Below, piece after piece: positions 7,503 through 15,478 of a DNA stretch of 15,685 nucleotides. Position numbers and translations under genes: made by a program. Below the pieces are notes generated by a model that was not told the origin of the DNA, did not search any database, and worked only from the letters and a program-made list of their open reading frames with translations. The stretch covers positions 1-15,685 of the forward strand of contig JASJEI010000244.1 of assembly GCA_030064795.1 (NCBI GenBank), read 5' to 3'. The stretch is from Pleurocapsa sp. MO_226.B13. Its GTDB lineage: Bacteria; Cyanobacteriota; Cyanobacteriia; Cyanobacteriales; Xenococcaceae. Position 1 is the stretch's first letter; each line of letters begins with the position of its first letter.

Positions 7503-7550
7503 TAGTTGTTTTCAACTAAATACTATTGACAATCAAATTACTTCATAAAC

Positions 7551-7606
7551 TAATTGTAGGTTATTAATTTTTTAGTTACTAAAGTTAATAACCTACAATT
7601 ATTTTT
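7551..7606 (+). terminator. Strong intrinsic terminator between convergent genes
   Basis: A perfect 17-bp inverted repeat, TAATTGTAGGTTATTAA (7551-7567) and its complement (7585-7601), is followed on the plus strand by TTTTT (7602-7606). The inner TTTAGT/ACTAAA could extend the stem across a small internal loop. The T-run overlaps the stop codon of the minus-strand membrane-protein gene, for which the same stem may also act, though with a poorer T-tract. It implies a plus-strand transcript that stops here, supporting the small gene at 7353. Confidence 0.75.
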
Positions 7607-10600
7607 ATTGCCAATTTTGCAATTTTTGATTGTAACTTTGTAATTTGCTCTTGAGGCGATGCGCTTGATACCATTGCTTGGCTACGCGGGTATTTTCAAA
7701 TCCAGCAGCTACTATAATGAAAAGAATTCCTGCTAGTAAGCCCACAATCCATTTTAAGAAAGAATAGGCTATTACCAGGGTCATTAGCTGATAAATAACG
7801 GTTAAGATAAGCGTAATAGTGCCAGAAAATAAAAAGGCTCTGATTCTCAAACCTAAACCGAGAAAGATTAAACTAAAACTAATTATGCCAGGAATAATTC
7901 CTGGATCTTGATAGAAAAGGGCGACGACACAAATCACGGTGCAACCGATAAGACGCATCCAATGACGTTGTTGACGCTTAGATTGGAAGTAAGGATCGAA
8001 TTGAGCGATATATAAGATCGAGAGACTAACAATTCCCGCCAGCCAAATAAATTCTGTATTGAATTGCCAAACGAGTCTAATAATGCCCCAATTAATAAAT
8101 CCCAGACTGAGATAACTCCAACGCAGGTTTTTTTGCCAGAAAGCAATACGAACATAAAAAGCAGCAGTAGCTAATAAACTTAGGTAAGAGATATTTTCTG
8201 CTGTCACCAGAGACATCAAAGCAGGAGTAATTACCGCAGCACGTTGCCAAGGAGTGACTCGCCAGCCAAAATTTTGCCAAGGGATTTGATAGATTAAAAG
8301 GGCGATCGCACAGGTAAAGATAACTCGCCAAGGATCGAAAAGACTGAGTTGACTAATAATCAGACGACTGTAAACTAAGGTGGCAGCAATTTCTACTAAC
8401 CCTACGTATACCCACCAGTCATGGGTTTTATCGGAAGATTCGAGATCGCCATCTTTTCCTTGAATAACCGCATAAACACCGAGAAAAAAGCTGGTAGCAA
8501 GACTAATAGGAGTCAGACGAGGAGTAATAGTTTCAATGGCGATACTAGCAGCGATAATTTTGAGGATACTACCGATCGCCCAATGAATATGTGCTACCAA
8601 AACAACCCGCGTTAAGCTGAGATTAAAAATAGTTGTATGCCTCTTCCCACACCACCATGCACCCAGACGATAAGTAAAAGCGATCGCTGCTGCTACTAAA
8701 GCTAGAATTGTTATCCCATCGGCAGCACTACCACCTGATGACTGTTGCATTTGATAGATGACTAATTCATAAATCCCAAGCGAAACACCGATAAAACCCA
8801 AATAGTTAGTTATTAGATTTACTTGGCGATGCTGCTGGGGGGTATCGATAAAGATCGCAGCTGCACCCAAAGTTATTAATCCCGTATAGGAGTTGAAGTA
8901 GGGAAACCGCCAGAATATTCCTAAGACAGCATAAATTAAAGGTATATAGGATAAATTTAATCTCGCCCAAGCTGAAGTGGTTTGAATTAGCCAACCTATA
9001 GCGATCGTTGAGATAAAGCCTAAGCTGATATTAGTGGTAGCCAGGATTAAACCACTACGCCCTAATAGCATCGCCAATGCTGCTGCAAATAATGCTACCA
9101 GCCAAACCAGGGTATATAAAACCAGATTGTTAGGTTGTTGTTGCTCATGGTAACGCCAAACAATAGTGCCAGTTAGCAAGCCAGTAGTTAATAAATACTG
9201 AAAATATAATCCAGAAATACTTATATTGAGCAGATTGAAATAGATAATACTAACTATAGCAAGCTCAATAATTAGTAGGGCGATCGCCCAATAGTCTGCT
9301 GCTTGACTATACTTTTTAATTAATTTAAAATTCCTAGTTTCCCTTCCCACTCCTAAAATTCCATGGGCGGTACGTTGAGAGATATAGTCAAATTTAGGAG
9401 TATCTAAAGATCTTTGTAAATACTGACGGAATCGATCTAAACCGAGAATCGTAACTGCACCGATTGATAACCAATGCCAATTGTTAAGATTATTAACCCA
9501 AGGATAAAGCAAGCTGGCGATCGAAATCAATCCAAAACCGATGTGGATCGCTGTAACCCAAGTACGACGCAGGTGAAAAGCATTAACGAACATTAAGCCG
9601 ATCGCGACAATCAAACCAATCGATCTAGTTACGGGTTGTCCTAATAATAAGATCTGAGCAACAATCAAGGCGATACAGCTAAAAGTAGTTGCGATCCGAC
9701 GCTGCTGTATTTTATGGGTATACTTAGCAACCCAGGTTAACATCCCAGGAACGATTAACCAGATAGATCCCCAAACAAAAATATCAGGGGTAGATGAATC
9801 AGGATCGGCAATTTGGGAAGCAAAGCAGACATAGCTGATAGCAGCTAGCAGTAAACCTGCATACCAACAGCTTTGAACCAAAATAGATTTAAAGTTGTGT
9901 TGTCGAGGCGTATCGCGATCGATCCTAACCATGTTTGTACTAGCAACATTAAATAATTTGGGCTGAGAGATATTTCTTTGTTGTTTGGTTTGATGACTAT
10001 AAACAATCCATTCCAGTACCATCAACAAAACTAAAATACTACCCCAAAGGGATTGACTCAAATTAGGCGAGATAGTTGCAATAGCATTAACTACTGTAAC
10101 TAATCCCAACAGGTGGGTGAAATAAACCAGTAAAATTCTAATCGGTCGATGGGGCGTACAAGCTACATAGCCTAATGTTAGCGTAGAGAATAGTAAGTTT
10201 AGCGATCGCCATGTAGGATTAAACCAACTAAGATAGGTTAATACCAAGCCTAGTAGTAGGGTTAACCCCTCGGCGTATCTAGCTAACTCTGGTTTTTGGC
10301 GACGATCTAACCAAGCAGCAATAGCCACAAATAAAATAATATAGGGAAAAAGAGTGACTCCAAATACCGACTCTGGTAAATATTCGGTTTTACTGATGGT
10401 AACGGCTAAATCTAAAGCATTATTGCGTAATTGAGGGGGAATTAATTCTTTGGAAACATACAGGGTTTGCAAGCCAATGAAAAAGATTGCGGTTAAGTCT
10501 CGCTTGCGCCAATAAAGAGTAAGTCGTTGACTAAATAAATGAATTGCTAAAGCACTTATCCCTACAGTTTGCCAGAAAAACCAGGGTGAATTGAATATAC

Positions 10601-11702
10601 CTCCTAAAACAGATACTAACCAGGTGACAACAAATAAAATCAGACTAATTGTCTGTACGACTTTACTTAAAAAAGTATTAGTAAGTTGCCTTGCTATTTG
10701 CCGATTTAAAGAGATAGTTTGTACCCGTCTTTCTCGCGTCAAATAAATTGTTGCTAAAATCCAGCCAAAAATCGCGATCGCCAGTCCACAATGAGTAATT
10801 AGATTTTCCTTAGTTAATAATACTCTAGCTAATAGTAACGACCAGGCAGACAATAAAAATAATAAATTGAATAGTGGGTATTTTTTCTTAGGTAGTAAAA
10901 ACCAATAGTGACTCAAACCAATAACAGCGATACCACCGTAGATTGCCATCCAAAGTATGGGGATAAACTGCCAAATTAAATGTAGATAACTTAACAATAG
11001 AAAGAGCGAAATAAATAATTTATAATTAGATTTTTGTTTAAATCTAGATAATAAACAAACAATAGTCGTAAGAATGATTAAAGCAACTATTAAGGTAATC
11101 CATTCTAAAATATTATTACCCAAACCCAAATCACTAATCGACCAACAATTAATTGGTACGAGTAACAGTGCGATCGCCTTAACAGTTTGAGAAGTTAACT
11201 GAAGATTTTCTTGTTTACTCGACCAAAAACCAATACCCCAAAAGCCTAAAGTATAAACTAAAAGGACTAAATACTGTCCGAAACGGGAAAAGTTCTGCCA
11301 CTGACTAGCAGCTAATACTCCAGAGGAAACAACAACTAAAAATATACCTAAAAATAGTAACCAGCGAATACTTAATTCATCTAAAAATCCTTGCCAAATA
11401 TGATTGATAATATTTGGTCGATCGGTAATTTTAACTAATTCGTTTGCCGTAACTTTAGAAGCTGTAGTTTTAACTTTTGGCGTATTGGTAACTACTTTAG
11501 TTTCTGGTAAGGTACAGCTTAACTTATAACGACAGATCGTTTTAACCTGGGTTTGACTAATTAAACCTAATTCTAACCACCGATCTAAACCCGTTAATAA
11601 ATTAGGATTATTAGCTTTGATATAAATCTCCAAGCTTAACCAAGAATCATTATTTTTAGGCTGAGAATGTCGATTATCTTGACTATCGCCCCGTGAAGAC
11701 AT
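7605..11702 (-). CDS. Giant multi-spanning membrane protein (DUF2157-like start)
   Basis: A 1365-residue integral membrane protein. The first 110 residues are polar and contain a segment, LTGLDRWLELGLISQTQVKTI (36-56 region), that resembles the short cytoplasmic WxxxGLIS start of DUF2157 proteins. The first helix (about 112-132) ends in a tryptophan-containing loop, ASQWQNFSRFGQ, and is followed by a second at about 142-160, again as in DUF2157. From there to the end hydrophobic helices alternate with short basic loops; I estimate well over thirty. A hydrophilic loop lies around the stretch containing QTKQQRNISQPK, and the protein ends in a basic cytoplasmic tail. No transporter, glycosyltransferase or catalytic motif was recognised. 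DUF2157 proteins are usually a few hundred residues, so this looks like a repeated or fused expansion. The ATG has no strong Shine-Dalgarno. It is transcribed alone, divergent from the dehydrogenase gene. Function unknown. Confidence 0.85.
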   Translation of the reverse strand: MSSRGDSQDNRHSQPKNNDSWLSLEIYIKANNPNLLTGLDRWLELGLISQTQVKTICRYKLSCTLPETKVVTNTPKVKTTASKVTANELVKITDRPNIINHIWQGFLDELSIRWLLFLGIFLVVVSSGVLAASQWQNFSRFGQYLVLLVYTLGFWGIGFWSSKQENLQLTSQTVKAIALLLVPINCWSISDLGLGNNILEWITLIVALIILTTIVCLLSRFKQKSNYKLFISLFLLLSYLHLIWQFIPILWMAIYGGIAVIGLSHYWFLLPKKKYPLFNLLFLLSAWSLLLARVLLTKENLITHCGLAIAIFGWILATIYLTRERRVQTISLNRQIARQLTNTFLSKVVQTISLILFVVTWLVSVLGGIFNSPWFFWQTVGISALAIHLFSQRLTLYWRKRDLTAIFFIGLQTLYVSKELIPPQLRNNALDLAVTISKTEYLPESVFGVTLFPYIILFVAIAAWLDRRQKPELARYAEGLTLLLGLVLTYLSWFNPTWRSLNLLFSTLTLGYVACTPHRPIRILLVYFTHLLGLVTVVNAIATISPNLSQSLWGSILVLLMVLEWIVYSHQTKQQRNISQPKLFNVASTNMVRIDRDTPRQHNFKSILVQSCWYAGLLLAAISYVCFASQIADPDSSTPDIFVWGSIWLIVPGMLTWVAKYTHKIQQRRIATTFSCIALIVAQILLLGQPVTRSIGLIVAIGLMFVNAFHLRRTWVTAIHIGFGLISIASLLYPWVNNLNNWHWLSIGAVTILGLDRFRQYLQRSLDTPKFDYISQRTAHGILGVGRETRNFKLIKKYSQAADYWAIALLIIELAIVSIIYFNLLNISISGLYFQYLLTTGLLTGTIVWRYHEQQQPNNLVLYTLVWLVALFAAALAMLLGRSGLILATTNISLGFISTIAIGWLIQTTSAWARLNLSYIPLIYAVLGIFWRFPYFNSYTGLITLGAAAIFIDTPQQHRQVNLITNYLGFIGVSLGIYELVIYQMQQSSGGSAADGITILALVAAAIAFTYRLGAWWCGKRHTTIFNLSLTRVVLVAHIHWAIGSILKIIAASIAIETITPRLTPISLATSFFLGVYAVIQGKDGDLESSDKTHDWWVYVGLVEIAATLVYSRLIISQLSLFDPWRVIFTCAIALLIYQIPWQNFGWRVTPWQRAAVITPALMSLVTAENISYLSLLATAAFYVRIAFWQKNLRWSYLSLGFINWGIIRLVWQFNTEFIWLAGIVSLSILYIAQFDPYFQSKRQQRHWMRLIGCTVICVVALFYQDPGIIPGIISFSLIFLGLGLRIRAFLFSGTITLILTVIYQLMTLVIAYSFLKWIVGLLAGILFIIVAAGFENTRVAKQWYQAHRLKSKLQSYNQKLQNWQ

Positions 11703-12091
11703 GAGAACATTAGAAATTAGCTTACGTTTTATTTATATCTTGATTTACTCTCGATTGAACATCGGACGACAAACACTTAACATCTTCTCTTCTCCGCTAG
11801 AGATGAATAAGTAAACTTTAAATTCACTAGATATAGGTTAGGTTAGAAGAGAAAATATCTAAAATTGATTGTTTGAAAAAAAAGTTTGTCGGAACTTAAT
11901 AAAATAAAAAATTTTTACTTATCTTAAAATTTAATTTACAAATATTCTCTTAGCTATTTTTACTCTTAAATCGCTGTTTAATGTTTACAGACTTCGATCA
12001 CTCTAAAAATAACCTCACCCAAAAATATAACTTGCAAGATACGCCGATTGCTATATTCTAAGTTTAAGGGTAACTATTAGGGAAATAGAGA
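11703..12091. other. Divergent promoter region
   Basis: These 389 bases separate the divergent membrane-protein and dehydrogenase genes. They are AT-rich with A/T runs near 11875-11925. A 26-codon frame at 11981-12061 has no supporting feature and is not called. No structured RNA or strong inverted repeat was seen, apart from widely spaced GACAAAC/GTTTGTC words. A promoter candidate for the dehydrogenase is listed separately. Confidence 0.5.
12032..12059 (+). promoter_or_regulatory. Putative promoter of the dehydrogenase gene
   Basis: TTGCAA (12032-12037) and TATTCT (12054-12059) are spaced by 16 bp. The predicted start would give a leader of about 25 nt before the GTG at 12092. This is the best -35/-10 pair in the spacer but is a consensus match only. 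Confidence 0.35.
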
Positions 12092-12970
12092 GTGAAAATC
12101 GGATTTTTAGGTACGGGTTTGATGGGACAACCGATGGTTTTACGGTTATTGACAGCCAACCTAGATGTGACTATCTACAATCGCACTAAGTCCAAACTAC
12201 AGCCATTAACAACAGCAGAGGCAAAAATTGCCGAATCAGCATCAGAAGTAATTCAAAATGCAGACTGTATAATTCTGATGTTGAGTGATGCAGCAGCAAT
12301 ACAACAACTCTTGCTATCAGACGAATCAATTAACCACCTGGCTAACCGTACCATAATCCAAATGGGGACGATCGCACCAACCCAAAGCCAATCGATTCAT
12401 GATGCGGTAGTCGCTGCGGGAGGAGAATATCTAGAAGCACCAGTATTAGGAAGTATTCCCCAGGTAAAAACAGGGGAGTTGATTGTGATGGTAGGTAGTA
12501 CTGATGCTCAGTTTGCTAAGTATAGTGAATTATTACAACACTATAGCCCCAAACCAATACACGTCGGGGAAGTTGGCACAGCAGCAGCCATGAAATTAGC
12601 CCTCAATCAGTTGATTGCTGGCTTAACTAGTACTTTTGCTCTCAGTTTGAGTTTTGTGCAGCAACAGGGAGTAGATGTCGAGCAATTTATGTCAGTTGTA
12701 CGGGAAAGTGCCTTATATGCCCCTACCTTTGATAAAAAACTCTCCCGAATGTGCGATCGCAATTTTGATAATCCTAATTTTCCGACCAAACATTTATTAA
12801 AAGATACCAATTTATTTCTCGCTCAAGCAGCAGAATTGGGTTTAAATACTAGTAGTCTTGAAGGGATCAAACAAATTATCGAGCAAGCAATTTCTTTAGG
12901 TTTGGCAGAGCAAGATTATTCCGCTATTTATAATGCTATAGCTAGTTCGGAGTTCGGAGTTCGGAGTTAA
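12092..12970 (+). CDS. NAD(P)-dependent beta-hydroxyacid dehydrogenase family oxidoreductase
   Basis: A 292-residue member of the 3-hydroxyisobutyrate/6-phosphogluconate dehydrogenase superfamily, which reduces or oxidises beta-hydroxyacids or short aldehydes such as succinic semialdehyde and glyoxylate. The Rossmann start MKIGFLGTGLMGQPM has G7-x-G9-x-x-G12. N30-R31 after the second strand suggests NADP preference. The substrate motif EAPVLGSIPQ (115-124) replaces the usual DAPVSGG, and the catalytic lysine is K168 in GTAAAMKLALNQ, with N172. KHLLKDTNLFLAQAAELG (233-250) fits the C-terminal helical domain. The GTG start is set by the Rossmann fold beginning at once. The last eight residues (285-292, SSEFGVRS) are encoded entirely by a heptanucleotide repeat, so the original C-terminus was probably different. 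The exact substrate cannot be told. No neighbouring gene shares its pathway. Confidence 0.9.
   Translation: MKIGFLGTGLMGQPMVLRLLTANLDVTIYNRTKSKLQPLTTAEAKIAESASEVIQNADCIILMLSDAAAIQQLLLSDESINHLANRTIIQMGTIAPTQSQSIHDAVVAAGGEYLEAPVLGSIPQVKTGELIVMVGSTDAQFAKYSELLQHYSPKPIHVGEVGTAAAMKLALNQLIAGLTSTFALSLSFVQQQGVDVEQFMSVVRESALYAPTFDKKLSRMCDRNFDNPNFPTKHLLKDTNLFLAQAAELGLNTSSLEGIKQIIEQAISLGLAEQDYSAIYNAIASSEFGVRS
12944..12968. repeat. Heptanucleotide tandem repeat inside a coding end
   Basis: Three copies of AGTTCGG (12944-12964) plus AGTT. The unit is the reverse complement, rotated, of AACTCCG at 4157-4187. It encodes residues 285-292 of the dehydrogenase and runs into its stop codon. Since 7 is not a multiple of 3, any change in copy number alters the C-terminus. 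Confidence 0.9.
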
Positions 12971-13005
12971 TTACTAATTATATAGTTTGTTTATTAGTAA
13001 TTTTT
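12969..13005 (+). terminator. Terminator after the dehydrogenase gene
   Basis: A 10-bp perfect stem AATTACTAAT (12969-12978) and ATTAGTAATT (12993-13002) with a 14-nt loop, followed by further T residues to 13005. It begins inside the stop codon. The stem is almost all AT, so it is of modest stability, but position and T-tract fit an intrinsic terminator. Confidence 0.5.
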
Positions 13006-13019
13006 GCTGAAGTAAAGCA

Positions 13020-13166
13020 ATGAAAATATTCAAAATATTGGGATTAATTATATGTGTTACTTGTTTTGTCGTTGTTGTAAGTACTCTACGGACTGCAAAA
13101 AAATATCGTGCCTATTCAGCTTCAGTAACTTGTTTGGAATCAAAGCCTAATGACAGTAAGACGTAA
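13020..13166 (+). CDS. Possible 48-aa membrane or secreted peptide
   Basis: The frame starts MKIFKILGLIICVTCFVVVV, a basic start followed by a hydrophobic core (about 7-21), then STLRTAKKYRAYSAS and a polar tail with a second cysteine region at TCLE. This is the shape of a signal peptide or a single-pass membrane anchor. There is no clear Shine-Dalgarno. The stop codon falls inside a 7-bp tandem duplication, GTAAGAC-GTAAGAC (13156-13169), and IS debris starts 17 bases further on, so the gene may be truncated or its end rewritten by insertion-sequence activity. It follows the dehydrogenase terminator by 15 bases. No family recognised; it could be non-coding. Confidence 0.35.
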   Translation: MKIFKILGLIICVTCFVVVVSTLRTAKKYRAYSASVTCLESKPNDSKT

Positions 13167-13182
13167 GACCTTTGGTAGGGCA

Positions 13183-13485
13183 TTAGCAGTCAATAATAAT
13201 TATTAATTCATTTAGAGCTGCTCGTAAAGTTTCTGCTACCAATTCCAAACGATTCAATTGACGAATTGATGAAATAACTCTGGTTGAGTCGGTTCTTTGT
13301 TTACCTCGTGCTTTGATTAAGCCTAAACTCTGACATTGTTCGAGTAATTTTTCTAATAGTAGATGTTCAATTTTCCTACTCAAGAGGCGACTGCGAAATT
13401 CGCATAGTACGCTATGGTCAAAACCTGCATCAGTTAATTCCAGTCCCAATAAATATTTCGGTTCTACCGAACTTACTGTGTAAAA
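13183..13485 (-). pseudogene. IS1182-type transposase fragment
   Basis: On the minus strand an open stretch reads VEPKYLLGLELTDAGFDHS, then VLCEFRSRLL, LLLEKLLEQCQSLGLIKARG and KQRTDSTRVISSIRQLNRLE. This matches my memory of the N-terminal third of IS1182-family transposases (DUF772 region: KYALGLELTDxGFDxSVLxxFRxRL and KQRTDSTHV). The family is normally around 450-550 residues; only about 90 are present. The frame is preceded by an in-frame TGA at 13486-13488 and ends in unrelated residues IIIIDC, so both the true start and the catalytic C-terminus are missing. It is a relic, oriented opposite to the IS66 element on its right. Confidence 0.75.
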
Positions 13486-13578
13486 TCAATAAAAATTTTG
13501 GGGGAGAAAGAAGGCGAGCGCGAAATAGAAGCTATACTAGGCTTGATTTTTGCAGATAAACCTGGTTGACTGTTATTT

Positions 13579-13586
13579 ATATAAAC
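13579..13586. repeat. Left target-site duplication, ATATAAAC
   Basis: This 8-bp sequence directly abuts the left end of the IS66-family element and is repeated exactly at 15419-15426 next to its right end. Eight base pairs is the duplication length typical of the IS66 family. Confidence 0.9.
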
Positions 13587-13617
13587 GTAACTGCTCAATA
13601 ACCACTGGTGGCGATCG
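13587..13617 (+). repeat. IS66 left terminal inverted repeat
   Basis: Starts GTAACTGCTCAATAACCACT and matches the complement of 15388-15418 at 26 of 31 positions; mismatches are at positions 5, 18, 23, 25 and 28. The GTAA start is typical of the family. Confidence 0.88.
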
Positions 13618-13701
13618 GGTTTGAAAGTTTGAAAGGTGATCGAGGATAAAAGACGATCGGGTTGCAACAAATCCACTCCATCTGCTTTAATAAATAGGAT
13701 C

Positions 13702-15347
13702 ATGAGAAAATCTTCGCTCCCCATAGAGATTCCAGAGTCCGAACGTACACCCTTGGTGAATTGGTTGGTGAACAAGCGTCACCGAGCAGCAACAGATAAT
13801 CGAGAAGCAACAGGAGACAATCGAAAAGCAGCAACAAACAATTGCCAAACTAGAAGAAAAACTCAGTAGTCTCGACGAGCAACTCAAAGTAGCTAAGAAA
13901 TTAAAGGGCAAACCGAAAATTAGACCCAGCACTCTTAACCAAGAGGAAAAAAAGCCCAAAGAAAAGGGAAAAAGAGCTGGCTCAGACAAACGTAGCAAGA
14001 AGTCGAGCTTTGTTGTAGATGAAGAAAGGATCGTTGAACCAGAAAATTTACCAGAAGGCTCAACTTTTAATGGATATAGAGAATATGACGTACAAGAAAT
14101 AATTCTCAAACGACATAATATTAGGTTTTTGCGCTTCGGAGTACGTCACAGTAAAAGGAAAGACAGTAGTGGGAAAGTTACCCAGAGAATACCTTGGGCA
14201 TTACGGACCTACTCTGAGGTCGTTTACTCTCTATCAACATCATCAATGTCGAGTCCCGCAGAATTTAATTCTAGAAGAGCTTAGAGAATTTGGGGTAGAT
14301 ATTTCAGCTGGGCAAGTTAACCGACTCTTGGTGGAAGATAAAGAGTCTTTTCACACTGAGCAAAGTCAGGTCTTACAAACTGGTTTGGAAACAGCCGACT
14401 ACATACATACGGATGATACAGGAGCCCGACATCAGGGGCAGAACGGATATTGCACAGTCATCGGCAATGACCTATTTACTTACTTCAGTAGTACCAAAAG
14501 TAAAAGTCGGGAAAACTATCTGCGGATTCTGCGAGGAACACATGAAGACTTCGTCCTCAATGAATATTCCCGCGACTATTTGTCACAGCAGAAATTGGCA
14601 GTCTGCCATCTATCCAAACTCAAGTTTTCTTCTCAGGTGATTAGCAGTTGCGATCGAGAGTGGAGTCAATATTTAGAGGCATTGTGCATAACCAGTAAAC
14701 AAGCAATTAAATTAGTGACAGAAGCAGCACTGTTGGGAAGTGCGATCGAGCATGGACTTTCAACAGAGCTGATTGTTCTCAGTGATGGAGCTAAACAGTT
14801 TGCCATTTTAGTCCATGCTCTGTGTTGGGTTCATATGGAAAGAACTCTTCGCCGTCTCAATGGGTTAACGGTACAGCACCGACAAGAGATTGAGGAAGTG
14901 CAAAATACCTTGTGGACTTACTACCACGAACTGAAAGCTTATCAAGAGCAGCCAACTCTCCAAGAAAGGACGCGATTAGAAGCACGCTTTGATGAAATTT
15001 TTGGGCAGCGCTACCCCCATCACTATGGTCTCAACTTAGCTATGCAGCAGTTTTGTGCTCATAAGGACGAGTTACTGCGAGTACTAGATCTCCCTCAATT
15101 ACCCCTACATACTAATGCTGCTGAGAACGATCTTCGAGAGTATGTCACCAGACGAAAGATTAGCGGTGGTACTCGTCACGACAATGGGCGAATGGCTCGC
15201 GATACGTTTACGGGTTTGAAAAAAACCTGCCGGAAATTAGCTTTATCCTTTTGGCAGTATTTGCTCTCTCGTTTCACTGGCAATGAAACGGTTCCATATC
15301 TACCAGATGTGATTAGAGCCAGAGCATCAGCCCCTGCCCCTACTTAA
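13702..15347 (+). pseudogene. tnpC: IS66-family transposase (TnpC), two frameshifts
   Basis: Joined across frames this is a nearly complete TnpC DDE transposase of about 550 residues. Frame 1 (ATG 13702) reads MRKSSLPIEIPESERTPLVN and runs to about 13773. The reading then shifts to VTEQQQIIEKQQETIEKQQQ, the coiled-coil leucine-zipper-like region, followed by the basic linker KKPKEKGKRAGSDKRSKK. A second shift at a T5 run near 14130 is needed to continue with YVTVKGKTVVGKLPREYLG. The last frame keeps all catalytic motifs: YIHTDDTGA (first Asp, around 14412), LSDGAKQF (second Asp), CWVHMERTLRRL and HTNAAENDLREYVTRRKISG (Glu). One extra T at the run would explain the second shift; two lost bases or one extra C explain the first. 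Unless sequencing errors or recoding are involved, no full transposase is made. The final segment alone is open from a GTG at 14169. Confidence 0.88.
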
Positions 15348-15357
15348 TCCCCTCGCT

Positions 15358-15391
15358 CGCCATTGCTTCTCGAGCGCCATTGCTTCTCGAG
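15358..15391 (+). repeat. 17-bp tandem direct repeat in IS66 right end
   Basis: Two perfect copies of CGCCATTGCTTCTCGAG (15358-15374 and 15375-15391) lie between the transposase stop and the right inverted repeat, overlapping the first bases of the latter. CGCTCG at 15354-15359 can pair with CGAGCG at 15371-15376 or 15388-15393, giving alternative small hairpins. It may be a transposase-binding or terminator region. Confidence 0.8.
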
Positions 15392-15418
15392 CGTCTCCAG
15401 CGGTTATTGAGCAATTAC
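15388..15418 (-). repeat. IS66 right terminal inverted repeat
   Basis: Read on the minus strand it starts GTAATTGCTCAATAACCGCT, pairing with the left repeat at 26 of 31 positions. The element ends at 15418, directly before the second ATATAAAC. Confidence 0.88.
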
Positions 15419-15426
15419 ATATAAAC
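15419..15426. repeat. Right target-site duplication, ATATAAAC
   Basis: Exact copy of 13579-13586, adjoining the right inverted repeat. Together they define the insertion site, which lies about 52 bases before the ISL3-type reading frame. Confidence 0.9.
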
Positions 15427-15478
15427 GCTTATATTTATCAATTCAAATAAGATGGCATCAAATTCCGAACTTTATCTA

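Larger units (their letters stand above)
13587..15418 (+). mobile_element. IS66-family insertion sequence, complete ends (1832 bp)
   Basis: The element is bounded by imperfect 31-bp terminal inverted repeats matching at 26 positions, both starting GTAA, and flanked by the perfect 8-bp duplication ATATAAAC. It carries only a tnpC-type transposase, as in the IS66 subgroup without tnpA and tnpB. The inserted DNA on either side belongs to older, decayed IS material: an IS1182 piece on the left and an ISL3 piece on the right. The intact duplication and repeats show that the copy arrived by ordinary transposition and has not been rearranged since, although its transposase gene is frameshifted. Confidence 0.9.

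Noticed and set aside
11981..12061. 26-codon frame in the divergent spacer
   Set aside because: Too short, no ribosome binding site, no hydrophobic or conserved pattern, and it overlaps the candidate dehydrogenase promoter.
13473..13775. Minus-strand 100-codon open frame starting in the IS66 element
   Set aside because: It crosses the IS66 left inverted repeat and target duplication, has no recognisable domain and is antisense to the transposase start.
13750..13870. Repeated IEKQQ-type codons considered as a separate tandem repeat element
   Set aside because: They are the natural heptad repeats of the TnpC coiled coil, not an independent DNA repeat.
13687..14109. Minus-strand 140-codon open frame
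   Set aside because: Low-complexity Ser/Cys/Leu-rich antisense of the repetitive coiled-coil region of TnpC; no start signal.
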